Assembly: GCA_948146395.1 (NCBI GenBank)
Contig: OX411556.1
Location: forward strand, 868,001-932,000
From: Fragum whitleyi
Lineage: Eukaryota > Mollusca > Bivalvia > Cardiida > Cardiidae
Direction: 5' to 3'
DNA length: 64,000 nt
Position numbers and translations under genes: made by a program. Of the stretch, positions 26,993 through 40,470 are shown one piece after another. Each line of letters begins with the position of its first letter. Position 1 is the first letter of the stretch. The notes under the pieces were generated by a model. That model did not search any database. It saw only the letters and a program-made list of their open reading frames with translations, and was not told where the DNA came from.

Positions 26993-27476
26993 AAATATTT
27001 TGGGTACCCATTTTTCGATCGACTGATGCGCCCATGCATTCATACCCACATCGTCCCAAACACGCGCGTTCACTAGCTATGCATGAGCGCTTCAAATTGA
27101 CACCGGTTTCGATGCCATCTGATGCATCCGTCTGTGCGTTTATGCAGCATCCCTGACCTCTTGTTATTCGATTTAATAGGAATTATTTAATCCTGATTTA
27201 ATGTTAAATATTTTGGGTACCCATTTTTCGATCGACTGATGCGCCCATGCATTCATACCCACATCGTCCCAAACACGCGCGTTCACTAGCTATGCATGTG
27301 CGCTTCAAATTGACACCGGTTTCGATGCCGTCTGATGCATCCGTCTGTGCGTTTATGCAGCATCCCTGACCCCTTGTTATTCGATTTAATAGTAATTATT
27401 TAATCCTGATTTAATGTTAAATATTTTGGGTACCCATTTTTCGATCGACTGATGCGCCCATGCATTCATACCCACA

Positions 27477-27689
27477 TTGCCCCAAACACGCGCGTTCGCT
27501 AGCTATGCATGTGCGCTTCAAATTGACACCGGTTTCGATGCCGTCTGATGCATCCGTCTGTGCGTTTATGCAGCATCTCTGACTCCTTGTTATTCGATTT
27601 AATAGTAATTATCTAATCCTGATTTAATGTTAAATATTTTGGATACCCATTTTTCGATCGACTGATGCGCCCATGCATTCATACCCACA
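27477..27689. repeat. Chimeric monomer joining two neighbouring unit types
   Basis: The front (cacattgcccc just at the unit start) matches units 22365 and 24708. The back (attatcta and ggatacc) matches the following units, 22578 and 24921. The next unit (27690) has ctatatatgc, close to the ctatctatgc that follows in the 11-unit blocks. This is the expected product of an exchange that removed one monomer. Private changes catctctgactcc suggest time since the event. Confidence 0.7.
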
Positions 27690-28599
27690 TCGTCCCAAAC
27701 ACTCGCGTTCGCTATATATGCATGTGCGCTTCAAATTGACACCGGTTTCGATGCCGTCTGATGCATCCGTCTGTGCGTTTATGCAGCATCCCTGACCCCT
27801 TGTTATTCGATTTAATAGTAATTATTTAATCCTGATTTAATGTTAAATATTTTGGGTACCCATTTTTCGATCGACTGATGCGCCCATGGATTCATACCCA
27901 CATCGCCCCAAACACGCGCGTTCGCTAGCTATGCATGTGCGCTTCAAATTGACACCGGTTTCGATGCCGTCTGATGCATCCGTCTGTGCGTTTATGCACC
28001 ATGCCTGACCCCTTGTTATTCGATTTAATAGTAATTATTTAATCCTGATTTAATGTTAAATATTTTGGGTACCCATTTTTCGATCGACTGATGCGCCCAT
28101 GCATTCATACCCACATCGTCCCAAACACTCGCGTTCGCTAGCTATGCATGTGCGCTTCAAATTGACACCGGTTTCGATGCCGTCTGATGCATCCGTCTGT
28201 GCGTTTATGCAGCATCCCTGACCCCTTGTTATTCGATTTAATAGTAATTATTTAATCCTGATTTAATGTTAAATATTTTGGGTACCCATTTTTCGATCGA
28301 CTGATGCGCGCATGCATTCATACCCATATCGTCCAAAACACTCGCGTTCGCTAGCTATGCATGTGCGCTTCAAATTGACACCGGTTTCGATGCCGTCTGA
28401 TGCATCCGTCTGTGCGTTTATGCAGCATCCCTGACCCCTTGTTATTCGATTTAATAGTAATTATTTAATCCTGATTTAATGTTAAATATTTTGGGTACCC
28501 ATTTTTCGGTCGACTGATGCGCCCATGCATTCATACCCACATCGCCCCAAACACTCGCGTTCGCTAGCTATGCATGTGCGCTTCAAATTGATACCGGTT

Positions 28600-31500
28600 T
28601 CGATGCCGTCTGATGCATCCGTCTGTGCGTTTATGCAGCATCCCTGACCCCTTTTATTCGATTTAATAGTAATTATTTAATCCTGATTTAATGTTAAATA
28701 TTTTGGGTACCCATTTTTTCGATCGACTGATGCGCCCATGCATTCATACCCACATCGTCCCAAACACTCGCGTTCGCTAGCTATGCATGTGCGCTTCAAA
28801 TTGACACCGGTTTCGATGCCGTCTGATGCATCCGTCTGTGCGTTTATGCAGCATCCCTGACCCCTTGTTATTCGATTTAATAGTAATTATTTAATCCTGA
28901 TTTAATGTTAAATATTTTGGGTACCCATTTTTCGATCGACTGATGCGCCCATGCATTCATACCCACATCGTCCCAAACACTCGCGTTCGCTAGCTATGCA
29001 TGTGCGCTTCAAATTGACACCGGTTTCGATGCCGTCTGATGCATCCGTCTGTGCGTTTATGCAGCATCCCTGACCCCTTGTTATTCGATTTACTAGTAAT
29101 TATTTAATCCTGATTTATCGTTAAATATTTTGGGTACCCATTTTTCGATCGACTGATGCGCCCATGCATTCATACCAACATCGTCCCAAACACGCGCGTT
29201 CACTAGCTATGCATGTGCCCTTCAAATTGACACCGGTTTCGATGCCGTCTGATGCATCCGTCTGTGCGTTTATGCAGCATCCCTGACCCCTTGTTATTCG
29301 ATTTAATAGTAATTATTTAATCCTGATTTAATGTTAAATATTTTGGGTACCCATTTTTCGATCGACTGATGCGCCCATGCATTCATACCCACATCGCCCC
29401 AAACACGCGCGTTCGCTAGCTATGCATGTGCGCTTCAAATTGACACCGGTTTCGATGCCGTCTGATGCATCCGTCTGTGCGTTTATGCAGCATCCCTGAC
29501 CCCTTGTTATTCGATTTAATAGTAATTATTTAATCCTGATTTAATGTTAAATATTTTGGGTACCCATTTTTCGATCGACTGATGCGCCCATGCATTCATA
29601 CCCACATCGCCCCAAACACACGCGTTCGCTAGCTATGCATGTGCGCTTCAAATTGACACCGGCTTCGATGCCGTCTGATGCATCCGTCTGTGCGTTTATG
29701 CAGCATCCCTGACCCCTTGTTATTCGATTTAATAGTAATTATTTAATCCTGATTTTAATGTTAAATATTTTTGGTACCCATTTTTCGATCGACTGATGCG
29801 CCCATGCATTCATACCCACATCGTCCCAAACACTCGCGTTCGCTAGCTATGCATGTGCGCTTCAAATTGACACCGGTTTCGATGCCGTCTGGTGCATCCG
29901 TCTGTGCGTTTATGCAGCATCCCTGACCCCTTGTTATTCGATTTAATAGTAATTATTTAATCCTGATTTAATGTTAAATATTTTGGGTACCCATTTTTCG
30001 ATCGACTGATGCGCCCATGCATTCATACCCACATCGTCCCAAACACGCGCGTTCACTAGCTATGCATGTGCGCTTCAAATTGACACCGGTTTCGATGACG
30101 TCTGATGCATCCGTCTGTGCGTTTATGCAGCATCCCTGACCCCTTGTTATTCGATTTAATAGTAATTATTTAATCCTGATTTAATGTTAAATATTTTGGG
30201 TACCCATTTTTCGATCGACTGATGCGCCCATGCATTCATACCCACATCGCCCCAAACACGCGCTTTCGCTAGCTATGCATGTGCGCTTCAAATTGACACC
30301 GTTTTCGATGCCGTCTGATGCATCCGTCTGTGCGTTTATGCAGCATCCCTGACCCCTTGTTATTCGATCTTATAGTAATTATTTAATCCTGATTAATGTT
30401 AAATATTTTTGGTACCCATTTTTCGATCGACTGATGCGCCCATGCATTCATACCCACATCGCCCCAAACAGGCGCGTTCGCTAGCTATGCATGTGCGCTT
30501 CAAATTGACACCGGTTTCGATGCCGTCTGATGCATCCGTCTCTGCGTTTATTCAGCATCCCTGACCCCTTGTTATTCGATTTAATAGTAATTATTTAATC
30601 CTGATTTAATGTTAAATATTTTGGGTACCCATTTTTCGATCGACTGATGCGCCCATGCATTCATACCCACATCGTCCCGAACACTCGCGTTCGCTAGCTA
30701 TGCATGTGCGCTTCAAATTGACACCGGTTTCGATGCCGTCTGATGCATCCGTCTGTGCGTTTATGCAGCATCCCTGACCCCTTGTTATTTGATTTCATAG
30801 TAATTATTTAATCCTGATTTAATGTTAAATATTTTGGGTACCCATTTTTCGATCGACTGATGCGCCCATGCATTCATACCCACATCGCCCCAAATACGCG
30901 CGTTCGCTAGCTATGCATGTGCGCTTCAAATTGACACCGGTTTCGATGCCGTCTGACGCATCCGTCTGTGCGTTTATGCAGCATCCCTGACCCCTTGTTA
31001 TTCGATTTAATAGTAATTATTTAATCCTGATTTAATGTTAAATATTTTTGGTACCCATTTTTCGATCGACTGATGCGCCCATGCATTCATACCCACATCG
31101 CCCCAAACACTCGCGTTCGCTAGCTATGCATGTGCGCTTCAAATTGACACCGGTTTCGATGCCGTCTGATGCATCCGTCTTTGCGATTATGCAGCATCCC
31201 TGACCCCTTGTTATTCGATTTAATAGTAATTATTTAATCCTGATTTAATGTTAAATATTTTGGGTACCCATTTTTTCGATCGACTGATGCGCCCATGCAT
31301 TCATACCCACATCGTCCCAAACACTCGCGTTCGCTAGCTATGCATGTGCGCTTCAAATTGACACCGGTTTCGATGCCGTCTGATGCATCCGTCTGTGCGT
31401 TTATGCAGCATCCCTGACCCCTTGTTATTCGATTTAATAGTAATTATTTAATCCTGATTTAATGTTAAATATTTTGGGTACCCATTTTTCGATCGACTGA

Positions 31501-32500
31501 TGCGCCCATGCATTCATACCCACATCGTCCCAAACACGCGCGTTCACTAGCTATGCATGTGCGCTTCAAATTGACACCGTTTTCGATGCCGTCTGATGCA
31601 TCCGTCTGTGCGTTTATGCAGCATCCCTGACCCCTTGTTATTCGATTTAATAGTAATTATTTAATCCTGATTTAATGTTAAATATTTTGGGTACCCATTT
31701 TTCGATCGACTGATGCGCCCATGCATTCATACCCACATCGCCCCAAACACGCGCGCACGCTAGCTATGCATGTGCGCTTCAAATTGACACCGGTTTCGAT
31801 GCCGTCTGATGCATCCGTCTGTGCGTTTATGCACCATCCCTGACCCCTTGTTATTCGATTTAATAGTAATTATTTAATCCTGATTTAATGTTAAATATTT
31901 TGGGTACCCATTTTTCGATCGACTGATGCGCCCATGCATTCATACCCACATCGCCCCAAACACGCGCGTTCGCTAGCTATGCATGTGCGCTTCAAATTGA
32001 CACCGGTTTCGATGCCGTCTGATGCATCCGTCTGTGCGTTTATGCAGCATCCCTGACCCCTTGTTATTCGGTTTAATAGTAATTATCTAATCCTGATTTA
32101 ATGTTAAATATTTTGGATACCCATTTTTCGATCGACTGATGCGCCCATGCATTCATACCCACATCGTCCCAAACACTCGCGTTCGCTATCTATGCATGTG
32201 CGCTTCAAATTGACACCGGTTTCGATGCCGTCTGATGCATCCGTCTGTGCGTTTATGCAGCATCCCTGACCCCGTGTTATTCGGTTTAATAGTAATTATT
32301 TAATCCTGATTTAATGTTGAATATTTTGGGTACCCATTTTTCGATCGACTGATGCGCCCATGCATTCATACCCATATCGTCCCAAACACTCGCGTTCACT
32401 AGCTATGCATGTGCGCTTCAAATTGACACCGGTTTCGATGCCGTCTGATGCATCCGTCTGTGCGTTTATGCAGCATCCCTGACCCCTTTTATTCGATTTA
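28600..32500. repeat. Indel-rich stretch of the array
   Basis: Six of the 15 length changes fall here: a lost base at 28651 and 32486 (cttttattcg), a sixth T at 28713 and 31271, an added T at 29752 and a lost base at 30391. The two cttttattcg cases are 18 units apart and the two T6 cases 12 units apart, so each pair may descend from one event. The variant atttttggtacc recurs at 3-unit spacing (about 29764, 30402, 31041). A unit pair with attatcta/ggatacc and ctatctatgc, related to the 22-27 kb blocks, is at about 32085-32192. Confidence 0.75.
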
Positions 32501-32593
32501 ATAGTAATTATTTAATCCTGATTTATTGTTAAATATTTTGGGTACCCATTTTTCGATCGACTGATGCGCCCATGCATTTATACCCACATCGTC

Positions 32594-34930
32594 CCAAACA
32601 CTCGCGTTCGCTAGCTATGCATGTGCGCTTCAAATTGACACCGGTTTCGATGCCGTCTGATGCATCCGTCTGTGCGTTTATGCAGCATCCCTGACCCCTT
32701 GTTATTCGATTTAATAGTAATTATTTAATCCTGATTTAATGTTAAATATTTTGGGTACCCATTTTTCGATCGACTGATGCGCCCATGCATTCATACCCAC
32801 ATCGTCCCAAACACTCGCGTTCGCTAGCTATGCATGTGCGCTTCAAATTGACACCGGTTTCGATGCCGTCTGATGCATCCGTCTGTGCGTTTATGCAGCA
32901 TCCCTGACCCCTTGTTATTCGATTTAATAGTAATTATTTAATCCTGATTTAATGTTAAATATTTTGGGTACCCATTTTTCGATCGACTGATGCGCCCATG
33001 CATTCATACCCACATCGTCCCAAACACTCGCGTTCGCTAGCTATGCATGTGCGCTTCAAATTGACACCGGTTTCGATGCCGTCTGATGCATCCGTCTGTG
33101 CGTTTATGCAGCATCCCTGACCCCTTGTTATTCGATTTAATAGTAATTATTTAATCCTGATTTATCGTTAAATATTTTGGGTACCCATTTTTCGATCGAC
33201 TGATGCGCCCATGCATTCATACCCACATCGTCCCAAACACTCGCGTTCGCTAGCTATGCATGTGCGCTTCAAATTGACACCGGTTTCGATGCCGTCTGAT
33301 GCATCCGTCTGTGCGTTTATGCAGCATCCCTGACCCCTTGTTATTCGATTTAATAGTAATTATTTAATCCTGATTTAATGTTAAATATTTTGGGTACCCA
33401 TTTTTCGATCGACTGATGCGCCCATGCATTCATACCCACATCGCCCCAAACACGCGCGTTCGCTAGCTATGCATGTGCGCTTCAAATTGACACCGGTTTC
33501 GATACCGTCTGAAACATCCGTCTGTGCGTTTATGCAGCATCCCTGACCCCTTGTTATTCGATTCAATAGTAATTATTTAATCCTGATTTAATGTTAAATA
33601 TTTTGGGTACCCATTTTTCGATCGACTGATGCGCCCATGCATTCATACCCACATCGTCCCAAACACTCGCTTTCGCTAGCTATGCATGTGCGCTTCAAAT
33701 TGACACCGGTTTCGATGCCGTCTGATGCATCCGTCTGTGCGTTTATGCAGCATCCCTGACCCCTTGTTATTCGATTTAATAGTAATTATTTAATCCTGAT
33801 TTAATGTTAAATATTTTGGGTACCCATTTTTCGATCGACTGATGCGCCCATGCATTCATACCCACATCGTCCCAAACACTCGCGTTCGCTAGCTATGCAT
33901 GTGCGCTTCAAATTGACACCGGTTTCGATGCCGTCTGATGCATCCGTCTGTGCGTTTATGCAGCATCCCTGACCCCTTGTTATTCGATTTAATAGTAATT
34001 ATTTAATCCTGATTTAATGTTAAATATTTTGGGTACCCATTTTTCGATCGACTGATGCGCCCATGCATTCATACCCACATCGTCCCAAACACTCGCGTTC
34101 GCTAGCTATGCATGTGCGCTTCAAATTGACACCGGTTTCGATGCCGTCTGATGCATCCGTCTGTGCGTTTATGCAGCATCCCTGACCCCTTGTTATTCGA
34201 TTTAATAGTAATTATTTAATCCTGATTTAATGTTAAATATTTTGGGTACCCATTTTTAGATCGACTGATGCGCCCATGCATTCATACCCACATCGTCCCA
34301 AACCCTCGCGTTCACTAGCTATGCATGTGCGCTTCAAATTGACACCGGTTTCGATGCCGTCTGATGCATCTGTCTGTGCGTTTATGCAGCATCCCTGACC
34401 CCTTGTTATTCGATTTAATAGTAATTATTTAATCCTGATTTAATGTTAAATATTTTGGGTACCCATTTTTCGATCGACTGATGCGCCCATGCATTCATAC
34501 CCACATCGTCCCAAACACTCGCTTTCGCTAGCTATGCATGTGCGCTTCAAATTGACACCGGTTTCGATGCCGTCTGATGCATCCGTCTGTGCGTTTATGC
34601 AGCATCCCTGCTCAATTGTTATTCGATTTAATAGTAATTATTTAATCCTGATTTAATGTTAAATATTTTGGGTACCCATTTTTCGATCGACTGATGCGCC
34701 CATGCATTCATACCCACATCGTCCCAAACACTCGCTTTCGCTAGCTATGCATGTGCGCTTCAAATTGACACCGGTTTCGATGCCGTCTGATGCATCCATC
34801 TGTGCGTTTATGCAGCATCCCTGACCCCTTGTTATTCGATTTAATAGTAATTATTTAATCCTGATTTAATGTTAAATATTTTGGGTACCCATTTTTCGAT
34901 CGACTGATGCGCCCATGCATTCATACCCAC
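32594..34930. repeat. Mostly T-type unit run
   Basis: Most of the eleven units are cgtccc/actcgcg/ttcgct. Some share actcgctttcgct (about 33667, 34517, 34730), which suggests local copying; the unit starting near 33446 is C type with gataccgtctgaaacatcc. The variant tttatcgtta at 33161 matches 29114, 19 units upstream. Confidence 0.6.
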
Positions 34931-37900
34931 ATCGTCCCAAACACTCGCGTTCACTAGCTATGCATGTGCGCTTCAAATTGACACCGGTTTCGATGCCGTC
35001 TGATGCATCCGTCTGTGCGTTTATGCAGCATCCCTGACCCCTTGTTATTCGATTTAATAGTAATTATTTAATCCTGATTTAATGTTAAATATTTTGGGTA
35101 CCCATTTTTCGATCGACTGATGCGCCCATGCATTCATACCCACATCGTCCCAAACACGCGCGTTCACTAGCTATGCATGTGCGCTTCAAATTGACACCGG
35201 TTTCGATGCCGTCTGATGCATCCGTCTGTGCGTTTATGCAGCATCCCTGACCCCTTGTTATTCGATTTAATAGTAAATATTTAATCCTGATTTAATGTTA
35301 AATATTTTGGGTACCCATTTTTCGATCGACTGATGCGCCCATGCATTCATACCCACATCGCCCCAAACACGCGCGTTCGCTAGCTATGCATGTGCGCTTC
35401 AAATTGACACCGGTTTCGATGCCGTCTGATGCATCCGTCTGTGCGTAAATGCAGCATCCCTGACCCCTTGTTATTCGATTTAATAGTAATTATTTAATCC
35501 TGATTTAATGTTAAATATTTTGGGTACCCATTTTTCGATCGACTGATGCGCCCATGCATCCATACCCACATCGCCCCAAACACGCGCGTTCGCTAGCTAT
35601 GCATGTGCGCTTCAAATTGACACCGGTTTCGATGCCGTCTGATGCATCCGTCTGTGCGTTAATACAGCATCCCTGACCCCTTGTTATTCGATTTAATAGT
35701 AATTATTTAATCCTGATTTAATGTTAAATATTTTGGGTACCCATTTTTCGATCGACTGATGCGCCGATGCATTCATACCCACATCGTCCCAAACACTCGC
35801 GTTCGTTAGCTATGCATGTGCGCTTCAAATTGACACCGGTTTCGATGCCGTCTGATGCATCCGTCTGTGCGTTTATGCAGCATCCCTGACCCCTTGTTAT
35901 TCGATTTAATAGTAATTATTTAATCGTGATTTAATGTTAAATATTTTGGGTACCCATTTTTCGATCGACTGATGCGCCCATGCATTCATACCCACATCGT
36001 CCCAAACACTCGCGCTCGCTAGCTATGCATGTGCGCCTCAAATTGACACCGGTTTCGATGCCGACTGATGCATCCGTCTGTGCGTTTATGCAGCATCCCT
36101 GACCCCTTGTTATTCGGTTTAATAGTAATTATTTAATCCTGATTTAATGTTAAATATTTTGGGTACCCATTTTTCGATCGACTGATGCGCCCATGCATTC
36201 ATACCCACATCGTCCCAAACACGCGCGTTCACTAGCTATGCATGTGCGCTTCAAATTGACACCGGTTTCGATGCCGTCTGATGCATCCGTCTGTGCGTTT
36301 ATGCAGCATCCCTGACCCCTTGTTATTCGATTTAATAGTAATTATTTAATCCTGATTTAATGTTAAATATTTTGGGTACCCATTTTTCGATCGACTGATG
36401 CGCCCATGCATTCATACCCACATCGCCCCAAACACGCGCGTTCGCTAGCTATGCATGTGCGCTTCAAATTGACACCGGTTTCGATGCCGTCTGATGCATC
36501 CGTCTGTGCGTTTATGCAGCATCCCTGACCCCTTGTTATTCGATTTAATAGTAATTATTTAATCCTGATTTAATGTTAAATATTTTGGGTACCCATTTTT
36601 CGATCGACTGATGCGCCCATGCATTCATACCCACATCGCCCCAAACACGCGCGTTCGCTAGCTATGCATGTGCGCTTCAAATTGACACCGGTTTCGATGC
36701 CGTCTGATGCATCCGTCTGTGCGTTTATGCAGCATCCCTGACCCCTTGTTATTCGATTTAATAGTAATTATTTAATCCTGATTTAATGTTAAATATTTTG
36801 GGTACCCATTTTTCGATCGACTGATGCGCCCATGCATCCATACCCACATCGTCCCAAACAGGCGCGTTCGCTAGCTATGCATGTGCGCTTCAAATTGACA
36901 CCGGTTTCGATGCCGTCTGATGCATCCGTCTGTGCGTTTATACAGCATCCCTGACCCCTTGTTATTCGATTTAATAGTAATTATTTAATCCTGATTTAAT
37001 GTTAAATATTTTGGGTACCCATTTTTCGATCGACTGATGCGCCCATGCATTCATACCCACATCGTCCCAAACACTCGCGTTCGCTAGCTATGCATGTGCG
37101 CTTCAAATTGACACCGGTTTCGATGCCGTCTGATGCATCCGTCTGTGCGTTTATGCAGCATCCCTGACCCCTTGTTATTCGATTTAATAGTAATTATTTA
37201 ATCCTGATTCAATGTTAAATATTTTGGGTACCCATTTTTCGATCGACTGATGCGCCCATGTATTCATACCCACATCGTCCCAAACACTCGCGTTAGCTAG
37301 CTATGCATGTGCGCTTCAAATTGACACCGGTTTCGTTGCCGTCTGATGCATCCGTCTGTGCGTTTATGCAGCATCCCTGACCCCTTGTTATTCGATTTAA
37401 TAGTAATTATTTAATCCTGATTTAATGTTAAATATTTTGGGTACCCATTTTTCGATCGACTGATGCGCCCATGCATTCATACCCACATCGTCCCAAACAC
37501 TCGCGTTCGCTAGCTATGCATGTGCGCTTCAAATTGACACCGGTTTCGATGCCGTCTGATTCATCCGTCTGTGCGTTTATGCAGCATCCCTGACCCCTTG
37601 TTATTCGATTTAATAGTAATTATCTAATCCTGATTTAATGTTAAATATTTTGGGTACCCATTTTTCGATCGACTGATGCGCCCATGCATTCATACCCACA
37701 TCGTCCCAAACACGCGCGTTCACTAGCTATGCATGTGCGCTTCAAATTGACACCGGTTTCGATGCCGTCTGATGCATCCGTCTGTGCGTTTATGCAGCAT
37801 CCCTGACCCCTTGTTATTCGATTTAATAGTAATTATTTAATCCTGATTTAATGTTAAATATTTTGGGTACCCATTTTTCGATCGACTGATGCGCCCATGC

Positions 37901-39103
37901 ATTCATACCCAAATCGCCCCAAACACGCGCGTTCGCTAGCTATGCATGTGCGCTTCAAATTGACACCGGTTTCGATGCCGTCTGATGCATCCGTCTGTGC
38001 GTTTATGCAGCATCCCTGACCCCTTGTTATTCGATTTAATAGTAATTATTTAATCCTGATTTAATGTTAAATATTTTGGGTACCCATTTTTCGATCGACT
38101 GATGCGCCCATGCATTCATACCCACATCGTCCCAAACACTCGCGTTCGCTAGCTATGCATGTGCGCTTCAAATTGACACCGGTTTCGATGCCGTCTGATG
38201 CATCCGTCTGTGCGTTTATGCAGCATCCCTGACCCCTTGTTATTCGATTTAATAGTAATTATTTAATCCTGATTTAATGTTAAATATTTTGGGTACCCAT
38301 TTTTCGATCGACTGATGCGCCCATGCATTCATACCCACATCGCCCCAAACACGCGCGTTCGCTAGCTATGCATGTGCGCTTCAAATTGACACCGGTTTCG
38401 ATGCCGTCTGATGCATCCGTCTGTGCGTTAATGCAGCATCCCTGACCCCTTGTTATTCGATTTAATAGTAATTATTTAATCCTGATTTAATGTTAAATAT
38501 TTTGGGTACCCATTTTTCGATCGACTGATGCGCCCATGCATTCATACCCACATCGTCCCAAACACTCGCGTTCGCTAGCTATGCATGTGCGCTTCAAATT
38601 GACACCGGTTTCGATGCCGTCTGATGCATCCGTCTGTGCGTTTATGCAGCATCCCTGACCCCTTGTTATTCGATTTAATAGTAATTATTTAATCCTGATT
38701 TAATGTTAAATATTTTGGGTACCCATTTTTCGATCGACTGATGCGCCCATGCATTCATACCCGCATCGTCCCAAACACTCGCGTTCGCTAGCTATGCATG
38801 TGCGCTTCAAATTGACACCGGTTTCGATGCCGTCTGATGCATCCGTCTGTGCGTTTATGCAGCATCCCTGACCCCTTGTTATTCGATTTAATAGTAATTA
38901 TTTAATCCTGATTTAATGTTAAATATTTTGGGTACCCATTTTTCGATCGACTGATGCGCCCATGCATTCATACCCACATCGTCCCAAACACGCGCGTTCA
39001 CTAGCTATGCATGTGCGCTTCAAATTGACACCGGTTTCGATGCCGTCTGATGCATCCGTCTGTGCGTTTATGCAGCATCCCTGACCCCTTGTTATTCGAT
39101 TTA

Positions 39104-40470
39104 ATAGTAATTATTTAATCCTGATTTAATGTTAAATAATTTGGGTACCCATTTTTCGATCGACTGATGCGCCCATGCATTCATACCCACATCGTCCCAA
39201 ACACTCGCGTTCGCTAGCTATGCATGTGCGCTTCCAATTGACACCGGTTTCGTCGCCGTCTGATGCATCCGTCTGTGTGTTTATGCAGCATCCCTGACCC
39301 CTTGTAATTCGATTTAACAGTAATTATTTAATCCTGATTTAATGTTAAATATTTTGGGTACCCATTTTTCGATCGACCGATGCGCCCATGCATTCATACC
39401 CACATCGTCCCAAACACGCGCGTTCACTAGCTATGCATGTGCGCTTCAAATTGACACCGGTTTCGATGCCGTCTGATGCATCCGTCTGTGCGTTTATGCA
39501 GCATCCCTGACCCCTTGTTATTCGATTTAATAGTAATTATTTAATCCTGATTTAATGTTAAATAATTTGTGTACCCATTTTTCGATCGACTGATGCGCCC
39601 ATGCATTCATACCCACATCGTCCCAAACACTCGCGTTCGCTAGCTATGCATGTGCGCTTCAAATTGACACCGGTTTCGATGCCGTCTGATGCATCCGTCT
39701 GTGCGTTTATGCAGCATCCCTGACCCCTTGTTATTCGATTTAATAGTAATTATTTAATCCTGATTTAATGTTAAATATTTTGGGTACCCATTTTCACGAT
39801 CGACTGATGCGCCCATGCATTCATACCCACATCGTCCCAAACACGCGCGTTCACTAGCTATGCATGTGCGCTTCAAATTGACACCGGTTTCGATGCCGTC
39901 TGATGCATCCGTCTGTGCGTTTATGCAGCATCCCTGACCCCTTGTTATTCGATTTAATAGTAATTATTTAATCCTGATTTAATGTTAAATATTTTGGGTA
40001 CCCATTTTTCGATCGACTGATGCGCCCATGCATTCATACCCACATCGTCCCAAACACTCGCGTTCACTAGCTATGCATGTGCGCTTCAAATTGACACAGG
40101 CTTCGATGCCGTCTGATGCATCCGTCTGTGCGTTTATGCAGCATCCCTGACCCCTTGTTATTCGATTTAAAAGTAATTATTTAATCCTGATTTAATGTTA
40201 AATATTTTTGGTACCCATTTTTCGATCGACTGATGCGCCCATGCATTCATACCCACATCGTCCCAAACACTCGCGTTCACTAGCTATGCATGTGCGCTTC
40301 AAATTGACACAGGTTTCGATGCCGTCTGATGCATCCGTCTGTGCGTTTATGCAGCATCCCTGACCCCTTGTTATTCGATTTAAAAGTAATTATTTAATCC
40401 TGATTTAATGTTAAATATTTTTGGTACCCATTTTTCGATCGACTGATGCGCTCATGCATTCATACCCACA
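39104..40470. repeat. Very short-range duplications (1 and 2 units)
   Basis: gttaaataat recurs at 39131 and 39557, two units apart. Adjacent units 40045 and 40258 share three rare changes: ttgacacagg (40091 and 40304), taaaag and atttttggtacc, one unit apart. A single-base insertion (attttcacgatcg) is near 39793. Confidence 0.8.

Noticed and set aside
33381..33566. 61-codon open frame on the minus strand
   Set aside because: Created by substitutions in one variant unit (gataccgtctgaaacatcc); no other sign of a gene.
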